Source of the DNA: Methylocystis sp. KS32
GTDB lineage: Bacteria > Pseudomonadota > Alphaproteobacteria > Rhizobiales > Beijerinckiaceae
Direction of reading: 5' to 3'
NCBI GenBank assembly: GCA_002862095.1
Contig: PHSQ01000001.1
Location: 868,001 to 932,000 of the forward strand
Length of the DNA stretch: 64,000 nt
A model generated the notes under the pieces. That model was not told where the DNA came from. It searched no databases and was given only the letters and a program-made list of their open reading frames with translations. The position numbers were made by a program, and so were the translations under genes. Below are positions 9,453 to 20,400 of the stretch, in pieces. Position 1 is the first letter of the stretch. The number at the start of each line of letters is the position of its first letter.

Positions 9453-9964
9453 GGCTTCTTGGCGCCAAGATGGACGGACGAAAAATCCGAGATTTTCTTT
9501 GCAAGAAGCGCGGCGTGATAGGCGTCCATTTCGCTCAAAATCGCACCAGCGCTTTTAGGTTTCAATTTGAGAAGAAGGCCAGCCGCGGAGTCGTCGTCGA
9601 GGTTGGCGAGCTGCAGTGCAGCCGATTCTGGCTTCATTTTCGAGTAAATGTTGATCAATATGTCATCCACATTGCGTACTATCGATTCATAGTGATCGAT
9701 CGTCTCCTGAAATTGCGCACGCTTTGATTGAAGCTCACTCGTCTTCAGCTGAACACGCTGTTCCAAATCCGAGAGTAGCTTTTGTTGGATTTCAAGTCGG
9801 GCGGACGCTATGGCGTTCGCCACATTGATACATGACTGCTGGTCGTCGGACGTTTTGTTGTTGGACTCGGCTCCGACCGCAACCACCAGGGTGGACCCGG
9901 AAATTGACAACATCGCCAAAAGCAATTTCGCCGCATGTCTCAAGGCGCAATTTTCCGTCATCAT
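9449..9964 (-). CDS. motE: MotE-like flagellar chaperone
   Basis: A 171-residue secreted protein. It has an N-terminal hydrophobic export signal, a long predicted coiled coil (about residues 60-120) and a C-terminal MgtE-N/MotE-type segment with KMKPESAALQLANLDDDSAAGLLLKLKPKSAGAIL. In Rhizobium the gene between flgI and flgH is motE, which helps fold the periplasmic motor protein MotC; position before flgH supports this. Here flgI has moved away to 39 kb. I chose the ATG at 9964 (MMTENCALRHAAK) because the signal follows directly; the frame is open for 23 more codons. Confidence 0.7.
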   Translation of the reverse strand: MMTENCALRHAAKLLLAMLSISGSTLVVAVGAESNNKTSDDQQSCINVANAIASARLEIQQKLLSDLEQRVQLKTSELQSKRAQFQETIDHYESIVRNVDDILINIYSKMKPESAALQLANLDDDSAAGLLLKLKPKSAGAILSEMDAYHAALLAKKISDFSSVHLGAKKP

Positions 9965-10562
9965 GTCCAGGGCGGCTGAATCCAATGATGGCGATGATGC
10001 TGATCTGGACTTGCGTGTAACTGACGATCTCAATCAAATGAGCGCGGTAGCCGGTGTTATGAAGCGTTGGACGCGACCATTTCGCGCCCGTGCTATGGAC
10101 GGCGCAAGCGTGGCGATGACCATATATCGCCTCCCGTTTTCGGCGGGCGCATGGCCATCGCGAACGGATGCCGACAGGAACCTTGGGCAAAACCGGGATC
10201 GTCGTCTCGCGCGCCGTCTTTCCGGCGATGATGGCGAGATGGGCGAGTGGAAGAGCTAATCCCTGCGCGCCTATCAGCACCGCACCAAGGCCGCCGACGC
10301 GGTGATCGCCGGGGCTCCTATCTTTCGGTGGCCAACAAGGCGCGGGGTTTTGAATCCAGTCATTGCAGGCGCCGTCGGCAAGGACGTCGGTCTGGTTCTC
10401 GCTCTCACGGAGTACGCAATGAAGCTGCTCCTATGAACCTCCAATTCGAGTGAGTTTTGGTTCGAGACACGCGACGGCCTCAAATATATATTTCTCTTTT
10501 CTTCGAGCGATCCTCTGCGATCCTTGTCGCTTAAGCGCTCCTGCGGCTCGCGGGTTCTCGCC
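9965..10562 (-). other. 600 bp without a supported gene
   Basis: Several short frames are open here on both strands, but none has a ribosome site, a conserved-looking protein or a matching neighbour. The stretch lies between the motE-like gene and the abnormal 3' end of dabA and may hold decayed or rearranged DNA. Confidence 0.4.
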
Positions 10563-12731
10563 TCAATGTTTTCGAACAAGAGCGAAGGGATATCGCACGC
10601 CTTCGAGTCGATGGCGCCCCTCAGGGGCAGGTAGCCGAGCTGGTGGATCCGGACTTCGGGGGGCCAGCCGGTCTTTTGGCAGAGAGCGCATGCAGACCTC
10701 GACAATGACGGCGATTATGTTCGCGCCGCGCAGGGCCACGGAATTCTGCGCCGCGAAATACAGGGGCTTGAGAGGCGCCCTGTGCGGAAAGGTATCTTCC
10801 TTGATGTCTATTTCTTGCCAATTGGACAGGGGGACGAATCCGGCCGTATGCAGAAGTCCGAGGCGCACATTGTATTGCCACCAGAATTCCGATCTTTGAC
10901 GCCGAGGTTCCCAGACATGGCCGGGGTCTCTCACCCAAACGATCCGCTCCTTGGCTCGGGACCTTTCGTTGCGCCGAGCGGCGCCGGGGATCGCCGCCGC
11001 GACGCGCGCATTGGCTTCGCCGGTGTGGCCGCCGCAGGCCCCGCAATCGAGGCCGGAAGCGTGAGGATTATTGACCGTCGTCGAGCCATGGCCGACGAGC
11101 AGCACGAGGCGGCCGAAATTCTCGGTGAGAGACATGGCGCGAAGCACGGCCTCCGCCATCGCGACGCTCTGCTCGTGATTGAATCCGGTCATTCGTCCGT
11201 CGAGTTGTCCCGCCTCGATGCGCGGGCCAAGCCGGCCGACGATCGCGCGGTCGAAACCGTCGAGATGGGGATCGGGCACGGTGCGGGTGAGTCCCAGGCT
11301 GTCGGACAGGATTTTGAATAGATATCCGAGCCCCGCCGTCTCCACATAGGCGAACGAAGACAGGGCCGAGAGCTTGAAGGTCTTCCAGGCTTTCGCCGCG
11401 CGCCGGCGTATCAGCCTCAGCCCCAGCACTTCCCGCTCCTCGTCTTCCGAGGCGTCCTTCACCGCTTCGCAAACGATGAAATGCGGCTTCGACAACACCG
11501 GGCAAGGGCCGCCGCCGCGCGTCTGGCCGATGGGGACATATTCGATGGGAAAGTCGAAAAATCCGGCGAAGCCGATGGTCTCGACTTTGGGCGAAACGGT
11601 CTCGAGCGCGCGGCGAAAAATTTCCGAGCGCACGTCGATGCAGAACGCGGCCTGAACCGGCGGCCTGCGGCGCGCTTCGTCCTTCGCCGGTCGCCCCGCC
11701 TTCGCCGTCAACCGCGCGATGAAACGCCGGCGGAAGGCGATTTCATAGGCCTCGTGCAAAACCCGGTCGAGCGCGAGATCGGGATCGTCGTTCAGACGAT
11801 GGTCGATCGGGGGCATGGCGGCCTGCGCCATCGCGCCTGCCCAGGCGTCTTTGAACGCCGCGTCCTTGCGCGCTTCGAACAGGCCAAAGCCATAGGCCAC
11901 GCGAATGGCGAGCAGTTCCTTCAACAACTCGTTGCGCCGGCCGAAAAGCGCGTCGTTCCAGACGAGTCGCCGCGCGTAAGCCGCCCAGCCGCCGATGTCG
12001 AAAAGGGCGCGATAGAGATAATCGTCGATGGCGCGCGGGGGGATTTGAAGCCGCTCGATCACCGCGAGCGCCGCGTCCGTCGGGTCTTCCGGCAAGGCCA
12101 GCACGGTTTTGCGAAAGCCTGTCACGCCCATGGCTTCGGGGTTGCGGTCGAATCTCGCGCACGCGCGCCACGCGGCGTAGGGGCCGAGCGCGCGGCGGGG
12201 CATTCGCCAACTGGCCTGGCCCTCGTCGAAATAGGCCGCGCACCATTTCGAGATTTCGTCGATCATGAAGCCGACGAGCGAGGCCTGGCGGTCGCCTTCC
12301 GCCAGCGCGTCGAGCAGTTCGGCGACGGTCGTGAAGACGCCCGGCGGGCGCGTCGCGCCTTTTGGCTCCGCCCGCGCCGCCCTCTTCAGCGCCTCGACGT
12401 CGACCGGCAAATTCACCCGGCTCGCGGCGCGGGCGAGCGCCTGTTCGAGCGAAGCGTCGTCGATCTCGCCGCGCGAAATCGCCACGCGATAGAAGCCGCG
12501 CGGCGCGAGCATGTCCGCGCGCGCGACGCGCTTCAAATAGGACGCCGTCTCTTCGAAGGAATTTTCGCTGAAGCCCAGAAAGGGATTCACCGCGACGAAA
12601 TTCTTGAGCGGCCAAAGCGGTGCGATCTTTTTGCAGGCGGCGTCGATGGCGCGCTCGATCTCCTCGCGGGTTGGCGTCGCCGCGTGCGCGGCGCTCTTCA
12701 TGGCGGGAGCGATACGGACTGCTGTTGTCAT
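10563..12731 (-). pseudogene. dabA: DabA (DUF2309) inorganic-carbon transporter subunit, 3' end replaced
   Basis: DabA is the cytoplasmic beta-carbonic-anhydrase-like partner of the DAB bicarbonate/CO2 accumulation complex. Residues 1 to about 580 match the family: WPLKNFVAVNPFLGF near the start, AFCIDVRSE (first zinc Cys and Asp), VGHGSTT and CGACGGHTGEANARVAAAI (His and second Cys). Directly after this the usual C-terminal part, with its HNTTTDE-like and HSYDW-like segments, is missing. Instead about 140 residues follow (AARRNERSRAKERI...) that I cannot recognise. The open frame has 722 codons. The 5' neighbour dabB is also a stump and the divergent regulator is headless, so I call the locus non-functional. 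ATGA coupling to the dabB side is still visible at 12728-12731. Confidence 0.7.
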
Positions 12732-13095
12732 GGCGATTGCGTCCGTGTTTTGAGTTCGCGGCCGCGCTGCGCGGCCAAAACCGCAACATCAGGCGGTTGG
12801 CGACGGCGTTGAGATAAAGACCCTGGGGGAGATGGACGTAGGCGGCCTGCCAGAAGTCGGATTTGGCGTGGCTCGCCATGACGCTCCGGAACAGCGTCAC
12901 CGCGCCGAAGGAGAGGATGACGAAGGTCGCGAGCGCCGCGTCGAACGGCCCCCGCAGCGGCGCCGAAAGCGGCACGCCGCTGGTCGCCAGAATTTCCATT
13001 CCCGCGTGTAGCGCGAAGAAAGAAACGGCGACGAGCGCGACCATGCTCGCCGCCTTGCCCAGGACATAGGCGTTGAACCGCTCGTGCCACGCATT
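12729..13095 (-). pseudogene. dabB: DabB remnant (NuoL-like membrane subunit, C-terminal stump)
   Basis: About 115 codons survive of a protein that normally has about 500 or more. The minus-strand frame reads NAWHERFNAYVLGKAASMVALVAVSFFALH, then FDAALATFVILSFGAVTLFRS and YVHLPQGLYLNAVANRLMLRFWP, which fits the last membrane segments of NuoL-like DabB proteins. No start or upstream membrane domain exists; the sequence stops being DabB-like near 13095, where a truncated lysR begins on the opposite strand. This frame also has no stop at the dabA start; the stop that overlaps dabA lies in the next frame, so a small frameshift is likely too. Confidence 0.7.
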
Positions 13096-13683
13096 GGCGC
13101 TGTCGCCACGCTGTCGCGCAATTTCCAGCTCGAACTGATAAGGCCGCTGATCGGCCGGCGCGACGTCGAAATCATCATCAAATCGGGCGCCGTCGCCGAC
13201 CTATTGACTCAACTCGAACATCACGCGCTCGATCTCGTGCTGTCGAACCAGCCCGCGACAGGAGATCGTGACGCCGACAGGCAGAGCACATTGATCGCCG
13301 AGCAATCCGTCAGCTTGATCGGACATCCCAAGGTCGTCAAACGCGCGCTGCGCTTCCCCCGCGATCTCGCGAAAATTCCGGTCGCGCTGCCGGAACGTGG
13401 CAACAGCATGCGCATGGCATTCGACGCTTTGCTGGAGGCGGCGGAGATTCAGCCGATCATTCTCGCGGAAATCGACGACATGACGATGTTGCGCCTCATT
13501 GCGAGAGAAAGCGACTGTCTCGCGCTCGTGCCCCCTGTCGTGGTCATGGACGAACCGACCTCGAAAATTCTGGTAGAACACCATCGTTTTCCGCAAATCA
13601 AGGAGGCCTTTTACGCCATCACGCGGCGCAGGCGCTTCCCCAATCCATTGTTGCGCGAGCTAAACACGGGAAAATTCCGGTAG
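13084..13683 (+). pseudogene. LysR-type regulator remnant lacking the DNA-binding domain
   Basis: About 199 codons encode only the effector-binding domain of a LysR regulator: RIGAVATLSRNFQLELIRPL, then DLVLSNQPA and the C-terminal KEAFYAITRRRRFPNPLL. The N-terminal helix-turn-helix (about 90 residues) is absent. The GTG at 13084 is only the first possible start codon and has no ribosome site. The breakpoint coincides with the dabB stump, so one deletion seems to have removed the 5' ends of both divergent genes and the promoter between them. LysR genes next to dab operons are known; this one probably controlled dabBA. Confidence 0.75.
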
Positions 13684-13780
13684 GCGTGACGCTCGACCCA
13701 CATTCCGAAATGCGCATAGGATCGTCATTGAAATCGCCATCAAATTCCGACGCGATCCGCGACGGGACCTGAACAGGGCT

Positions 13781-14743
13781 CTAACGGTGAACCGAGAGAC
13801 CCATCACTTCCATTGCGTCCAGCAATTCGGCTTTTTTTCTCTCCACGGCCTCCTCTCCCTCCTTGATCGCCTCTTCGGCCCGCTCGAATTCCAGCAAACC
13901 GATATGCCCGACGCGTGGCGTAATGTGCACGTCCGGAGGATCGCCGGCCAGTCTGGAGCGGGTCAGACGATCCTGCATGATGCTGAGGGAGGTTGTCATG
14001 ACGCCAAATATATTGGGCCGATCTCCCTCCTGACCAAACATGCCTCGCGTCAGCGTTTCGGGCAAAGGCCCTTCCGCCGCTAGTCCTTGCGCCTCCAACA
14101 ATGCTGAAGGATCGAACCCCAACGGGAGAGGAGTCGGCGCTGCGGCGCGACGCGATTTACCCAATATGTCGGTGTTCAGATTGATCGCGACAATCAAATC
14201 AGCGCCCAATGCGCGACAAGCGGACACCGGCAAGGGATCAACTAGAGCCCCGTCCGCAAGCCAGCGCTTTTCGATTTGCATCGGGGGCAACAGACCGGGC
14301 AAGGAAATCGACGCGCGAACGGCCTCCGCAAGATCGCCCCGCTGAAGCCAAACCTCATGTCCAGTCACGAGGTCAGTGGTGACGGCCACGAAAGGGACAT
14401 GCAAATCCTCAATCCGAGAAGCTCCTAACAAGCGGCGTAACTCGGATACAATTTTATCGCCCTTGATGAAGCCGCCCCGACCGATATTGAGATCGAGATA
14501 ACTTATAATCCTGCGCCTGTTGAGAGCAAGAGCCCAATTCTCCAACGCGTCCAGCTGCCCGGCAAGATAGCATCCGCCGACCAGCGCGCCTGCCGAACAG
14601 CCGGCGATCAGATCGAAGGGCACACCGATCCGTACGAGGGCGCGAATCGCGCCGATATGCGCCCAACCTCTGGCGACTCCGCTGCTCAGCACCAAGCCAA
14701 CCTTTCGGCGCCCAAGCATCTTGATCGTACCTTCGACCGACAT
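13781..14743 (-). CDS. Patatin-like phospholipase (RssA/NTE type)
   Basis: A 320-residue hydrolase. The catalytic Ser sits in GCSAG (about residue 48), preceded by the oxyanion-hole loop SSGVARG; the catalytic Asp is in LADGALVDPLP. These are the Ser-Asp dyad motifs of bacterial patatins. No signal peptide is seen, so it should act on membrane lipids from the cytoplasmic side. The C-terminal 40 residues are charged and helical (EEAIKEGEEAVERKKAELLDAM). It is transcribed alone, in the same direction as the phosphatase upstream with a 58-bp gap. Substrate unknown. Confidence 0.85.
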   Translation of the reverse strand: MSVEGTIKMLGRRKVGLVLSSGVARGWAHIGAIRALVRIGVPFDLIAGCSAGALVGGCYLAGQLDALENWALALNRRRIISYLDLNIGRGGFIKGDKIVSELRRLLGASRIEDLHVPFVAVTTDLVTGHEVWLQRGDLAEAVRASISLPGLLPPMQIEKRWLADGALVDPLPVSACRALGADLIVAINLNTDILGKSRRAAAPTPLPLGFDPSALLEAQGLAAEGPLPETLTRGMFGQEGDRPNIFGVMTTSLSIMQDRLTRSRLAGDPPDVHITPRVGHIGLLEFERAEEAIKEGEEAVERKKAELLDAMEVMGLSVHR

Positions 14744-14801
14744 CAGTCGAACTCCCGTGATCGTCGCCGCCAGTTAACAGGCTCCCCTTACTGGTTCTTT
14801 G

Positions 14802-17396
14802 TCAGTGAACGCGCATGGCCACAATAGCAAGGTCATCCTCCAGCGATTGATCGCCACAAAATGCATAAACGTCGTTCAGCAAGCCATTCACGAGCGCTTC
14901 CGGCGATAAAGAGCGGTTCGCATTGAGCGCAGCGCAAAGCCGCTGCAGCCCGAAAAATTCGCCCTCGACGTTTCTCGCCTCGGTCAGACCGTCCGTGTAA
15001 AGCAGCACGATGTCGCCGCAGGCAAGTTGCGCTGTCCTCTCTTCAAAATTTATCCTCGGCTGAACCCCCATTATCAGACCATCGGCGTCGAGAAATTCGC
15101 ATTCCTCCTGACCGGACCTCAACAACAACGCCCAATTGTGACCTGCATTGGCGTAGGTCATGATGCGGGTCTCTGGATCAAGTGTGATGTAAAACATCGT
15201 GATGAATAATTCCGATCTGTTCAGGTCATCGAAAAGCAGTTCCCCAAGGTCTTGCATGATTTGCGCGGGTCCAGAAGACGCAGCCCCTGTCTTTCGCGCC
15301 TCCGCCCGAAGCGTGCTCCGCACCACCGTCATGATTAGAGCAGCGCCCACGCTGTGTCCGGACACATCGGCTATCACGATGTCGACCGATCCCGCGTTCT
15401 TGAAAAAATCAAAATAGTCGCCGCCCACTTGTCCCGCAGGCACGCACAGGCCCGCCATTTCCGCGCATGGCAACCTTAAGGGAGCGACGGGCAGGAGCGA
15501 TAATTGAATACCCTTCGCAATCTCCAATTCATGACGGCTCTCGTCCGCTTTGCGCCGCTCGGTGACATCGGTGTAAATCCCGACATGATGACTCACCTTG
15601 CCATCTTCCTCCATTACAGGAGAGATGAGCAGTTCGCACCAGAATGGCTGACCATTCTTTCGGTAGAACTTCATAGTCACCTCGCAATCGCGGCCTGCCG
15701 CGATCGCCTGGTTGATTTGCTCCAATGGCGCAAGATCGGTTTCGGGGCCACGCAGCATTCTTGGGCCCTCGCCGAGCAGTTCCTCTCGCGAATATCCCGT
15801 CATGTCGCAGAGAGCGGGATTAACATAGATATTGGGATTACTTTTTTCCTGTCCGTCGCTGATCGCGACGCCGACATGCACGCTTTCGATCGCACGGTCC
15901 CGCAGCCGCAAGGCATCTTCAAAGAACTTATGCTCCGTGATGTCATGATCGACCCCGCGCCATTTCGCGAGACGCCCGAATTGGTCGAGGATTGGGGCGC
16001 CGCTTGATTCCGTGTAAACTTCCTTGCCATCCTTGCGTCGGTATCTGTTGACCAATCGATAGAAGGGACGGCAGTTCTCCGACGCTGTCAGGCCGGAAGC
16101 CAACCGCATTCCGGCCTTTTCCCGGATCTGCAGTTCCCTATAATTTTTTCCGACAATTTCCTCTGGAGAATAACCCAATATTTTCGAGACAGATCCACTG
16201 CTGTAGACGTACCTGCCGTCCGGGTCCTGCTCCCATAGCCATTCACCCGTCAACTGTGCGACATGACGGAACCGGGCCTCGCTCTCCCTTAACGATTCCT
16301 TGTCCAATTTCTCTTGCGTTATGTCCTGCTGTATCGCTAGATAATGCGTGATTTGCCCGCTGGCGTTTTTCAAAGGCGTCACCATCTCATACGCCCAGTA
16401 GAGTTCGCCGTTACTCTTTCTGTCCTGGATTTCGCCGCTCCATTCCTGTCCGCTCAGAATTGTCTTCCATAAGCGCTGATATTGATGGCTTCCGGTGCGC
16501 TCCGAGCGAAGCAACCGAGGATTCTCTCCGACGATCTCGGCCGCCGCGTAGCCGGTCAATCGAGTGAAGCTCTGGTTTACATATTCGATAAATCCATCCT
16601 TCGTCGCAATCATGATGGCGACAGGACTTTGCTCCATCGCTGCGGACAAAGTGACGAGTTTCTCCTCCGCCTTTTTGCGATTGGTGAGATCGTGCGCGAC
16701 GCCTACGAAATGCCGAATCCCGCCAAGCCATAATTCGCCGATGGAAAGATAGAGGGGAACTTCCGAACCGTTCTTGCGCCGACCAAGAACCTCACGCCCG
16801 CCGCCAATAATCCGCTTTACTCCAGTTCCGACGTAGCTGGAAAGATAACCGTCATGCGCTTCTCTGAATGGAGAGGGCATAAGCATCTTGACATTGCGCC
16901 CATATACCTCGCCTCGGCTATAGCCGAATATTTTCTCCGCGCCAGAACTGAATAGCTGAATTTCCCCGGCCTGGCTGATGATGATCAGACCATCTGGTAT
17001 CGTGTCAAATATCGGGCCTATCTTCTCCTTGACGTCGTCAAGGCCAACCCCGGCATCGGTTTGTATTCCCTCTGCCCTCAATTCCACGAGGAATCCGGTC
17101 TCGCCGAGGTCCCGAAAACGGCAAAATGCGTTTGTGAACCGAGAACCTCGCCCACCACATTCGACCCTATTCCATGCACATTGATGGAGGCTTGCATTGT
17201 TCCTCGTCGTCAGAAGCCTTTCAAACCTTTGTCCCGTAAGCTCGGTCTCTGGGAGACCGATTAACGCCGTGGCCCTCTTGTTGGCGGCCCGGACGATGTG
17301 ATCCTTGTCCAGCAAAAGAACCCCTTCCTCCAAGCAATCGATGACCGATTGCAAAAGTGGTTCCTGTTTCAAAACGTCGGATCCTTTGATCGCCAC
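14802..17396 (-). CDS. Multi-PAS SpoIIE/PP2C-type serine phosphatase
   Basis: About 864 residues: five tandem PAS domains (roughly 10-125, 125-245, 250-365, 375-490, 495-615) and a C-terminal PP2C phosphatase of the SpoIIE/RsbU class (640-864). Metal-binding motifs are present: GGDYFD, DVSGHS, NAGH, YTDG and a late EDD. PAS2 is strongly FixL-like (HDGYLSSY...IIGGGREVLGRRKNGS), but the haem His is Arg. PAS5 is LOV-like but has Pro in place of the flavin-linking Cys. It should dephosphorylate a STAS protein, most likely the one at 21310-21642. The frame is open to 17519, which would overlap the gdh end; I used the GTG at 17396. A TTG at 17372 with AAGGA nearby is an alternative. Confidence 0.85.
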   Translation of the reverse strand: MAIKGSDVLKQEPLLQSVIDCLEEGVLLLDKDHIVRAANKRATALIGLPETELTGQRFERLLTTRNNASLHQCAWNRVECGGRGSRFTNAFCRFRDLGETGFLVELRAEGIQTDAGVGLDDVKEKIGPIFDTIPDGLIIISQAGEIQLFSSGAEKIFGYSRGEVYGRNVKMLMPSPFREAHDGYLSSYVGTGVKRIIGGGREVLGRRKNGSEVPLYLSIGELWLGGIRHFVGVAHDLTNRKKAEEKLVTLSAAMEQSPVAIMIATKDGFIEYVNQSFTRLTGYAAAEIVGENPRLLRSERTGSHQYQRLWKTILSGQEWSGEIQDRKSNGELYWAYEMVTPLKNASGQITHYLAIQQDITQEKLDKESLRESEARFRHVAQLTGEWLWEQDPDGRYVYSSGSVSKILGYSPEEIVGKNYRELQIREKAGMRLASGLTASENCRPFYRLVNRYRRKDGKEVYTESSGAPILDQFGRLAKWRGVDHDITEHKFFEDALRLRDRAIESVHVGVAISDGQEKSNPNIYVNPALCDMTGYSREELLGEGPRMLRGPETDLAPLEQINQAIAAGRDCEVTMKFYRKNGQPFWCELLISPVMEEDGKVSHHVGIYTDVTERRKADESRHELEIAKGIQLSLLPVAPLRLPCAEMAGLCVPAGQVGGDYFDFFKNAGSVDIVIADVSGHSVGAALIMTVVRSTLRAEARKTGAASSGPAQIMQDLGELLFDDLNRSELFITMFYITLDPETRIMTYANAGHNWALLLRSGQEECEFLDADGLIMGVQPRINFEERTAQLACGDIVLLYTDGLTEARNVEGEFFGLQRLCAALNANRSLSPEALVNGLLNDVYAFCGDQSLEDDLAIVAMRVH

Positions 17397-17437
17397 ATCG
17401 ACACCGTGGAATCTAAATTCGAATTCTAGACATATTT

Positions 17438-20400
17438 TTAGTGCGCATGAACAAACTCTCCAGCACGACTCTGGGGCTTTGTCTGGTCTATTTGACCCGC
17501 TTCGATGGTGACGGCGCATGCATTGACAAGCAGATCGAATTCCGCGGCGAGTGTCGCGAAAGGCTCAAGCGTAGCCGGAGATTCGTCTTGAAGCATAGTC
17601 ACCAGGCGCCGGAATTTTTCCAGTCTAGAATCAAGATTCAATGAATGGAAGAATGCTGCGGGGTCCTCAATTTTGCACGCGAGCGCCATCCGAGCAGTGC
17701 GGCCAGCCCCCGATCGAAATTGGTCGTCGAGAACGCTCTGCAAGCGACGCTCCCACAAATTTCGTGGCCTCACCTCGATCGCCAGAGTGGCGATTTGCCG
17801 GAGGCCCAAAAAACGAACCAGATCATCGAACACTTTCGCAACGACGGGGAGGTTCTGCTCCGTGCGCCTCGATAGGTCGACAAGGATGGGGAAGTCGCGC
17901 AGGCGGCTGAGAAATAGCAAGCGAGACGCCTCGGGCGCGGCGGAGGCTAGAAGCGTGAACTCGGCATTTTCACCAAGATACGCCATGTAGGAATTCAGAT
18001 AAGCGCGCCATAGCTCGATTGCATCTGGCGCCGGAATAAGCTTAAGACCATGCTCCCAAGCCCAGCGTGTCAGGAAGGCCAAAGCATTTTCAAGTTGCAA
18101 AAGCAATTCATATTGGCGATCGGTCGATAGTTTCCCATCCAGTTCGCGTATCGCCGTCCGCCATCGACCTCCCTGCAAAATTTGATCGAAAGCGATATAG
18201 AGACCTACGGCATCTTTAACGCGGGAGGGGTTCAGTTCGTCGAGCCCGACAACAAACGCGGCGCCAGCCTGATCGATCACCTTATTGCAGATCACGCTAA
18301 CCGCGATGTCTCGGCCGAGAGGGTGAACTTTGACTCTCTCCTGATAGTGAAGCGTGACTGGTGTGGGAAAATAATCCCCGACAAAAGCACGAACCCAAAC
18401 GTCTCGAGAAAACTCGACGGCCTCGAGTAGCGCCCGCTTTAGCGCCAGTTTCGCATAGGCCATTAACACCGCCAACTCCGGACGCGTGAGCCCCGAGGCC
18501 CCACGCGCCAAGACCTCCTTGCGCGAAGGGAACGACTCGGTCGCGCGATCGAGGAGATCAAAACGCTCTAACTCGTCCGCGAGATCGAGAAATGGGGCGA
18601 TGTCATCGACGCAGCGCTTCTTTTCAAGCGACAAGCTCAAGCTCTGCATGTAACTGTTAGTCAGGACCTGAGAGCAAACCTCATTGCTCACCTCATGCAA
18701 GAGGCGGTTCCGCTCCTCATCCGTGACCGCAATGTCACTATCCTTGGCAGCGTTAGCGAATAGAATTTTCAAATTCACCTCATGGTCGGAAAGGTCAACG
18801 CCGCCCGAGTTGTCAACGGCGTCGGTGTTGATACGACCGCCCGACAGAGCGTATTCAACGCGAGCGCGCTGAGTGAACCCGAGATTCGCACCTTCTCCAA
18901 CAACCTTCGCCCGCAGCTGAATAGCGTCTATTCTCGCGCCGTCATTCGCACGATCTCCGGCCGCCTCGTCGACTTCTGAACTCGCCTTCACATAGGTTCC
19001 TATTCCTCCCATCCACAGCAAATCAACTGGCGCCGCTAGAAGAAGACGGATCAACTCCTCTCCCTCCATGGATTGGCCGCGAGCGCCCAGCCATCGCCGC
19101 GCCTCGGCGCCGATTTCTATGTCCTTGGCGTCGCGCCGAAACACGCCTCCTCCGGCGGATATCAGCGCGGGATTATAGTCTTTCCATGTCGATCCCGGCG
19201 TTTCGAAGAGTCGCTTGCGTTCGGCCAGCGAAGCGCGTCCATCGGGATTAGGATCAAGAAAGATATATTCCGCGTTGAATGCCCCGAGGAGACGCACATT
19301 GGCGGAATGCAACATCCCGTTGCCAAATACGTCTCCTTCCATTCCACCTACGCCAACGACAGTAATCGGCTGTGTGTCCGGATCCATACCGATTTCAAGA
19401 AAGTGTCTCCTCACGCACACCCAAGCGCCGCGCGCGGTTATCCCGAGACGTTTATGATGAAAGCCGTTAGTCCCACCAGTCGCAAAACTGTCCCCCAGCC
19501 AATAGCCATACTCCTTGGCGATTTCGTTAGCTTTATCCGAAAAGCTCCCGGTGCCTTTGTCTGCGGCAACCACCAGATACGGATCGGCGTCATCATAGGC
19601 TATGACCTTAGGAGAGCGAATGATCTCCTCGCCATGAACATTATCGGTCAAATCGAGAAGCCCCTGCATGAATGTCGCATACGCCGAAGAGACGAGCCGG
19701 AAAGGATCGGCTTTCCCATGCTGGAATTTCTTGATTATAAATCCTCCCTTCGCTCCCTGGGGCACGATAAGCGCATTCTTCATCATTTGGGTGCGCATCA
19801 GATCGAGAATCTCATGCCTGAAATCTTCTGGCCTGTCGGACCATCTTATTCCGCCACGCGCCACGCGCGCGCCGCGAAGATGCACCCCCTCCATCCATCT
19901 GCTGTGCACATATACTTCCGCGAACGGCTTGGGGCTCGGGATATTGATCACTCCAAGGCTATCTATCTTGAAAGAAAAGAAAAAACTCGCGGCTTCTGAA
20001 TGAAGAAAGAAATTGGTGCGCAAAGTCGCATCGATAAGGTTGAAAATGTCGCGAAGAATCCGGTCTGACGCGATGTCCGACACTCCCTCCAACGCACGAA
20101 TCATCTCAAGACGCAATTGCGTCAATCTTTCCGTTTCTCTCTTCTCGGCGTCGCCGAAAAGAGGATCGGGGTTGAAACGCGCCTCGAAATATTGGCACAA
20201 CAATCCGACGATGTTTACGTTTGCAATGAGGGCTACATATACCCGCGCCCTGTCAAAGCGGTTAGTTATCTGTAGGTAATAATTACAATATGATCGGATA
20301 ACCTCAACCATCTTCCAGTCTAAACCGCCCAACATGATGAGCGAGTTGAGCTGATCGTCCTCGATTTCGTCAGCCAGGATTTTTTTCAAGGCCTCAAGCA

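Noticed and set aside
11481..12812. 443-codon open frame on the plus strand
   Set aside because: It is antisense to dabA, Arg/Ala-rich and lacks any family motif; a shadow caused by the high GC content of that stretch.
14802..17396. LOV photoreceptor in the fifth PAS domain
   Set aside because: The GxNCRFLQ motif is changed (GEGPRMLRG); the flavin-binding Cys is missing.
19073..19999. 308-codon plus-strand frame inside the glutamate dehydrogenase gene
   Set aside because: Antisense to a well-conserved catalytic region; no ribosome site or family.
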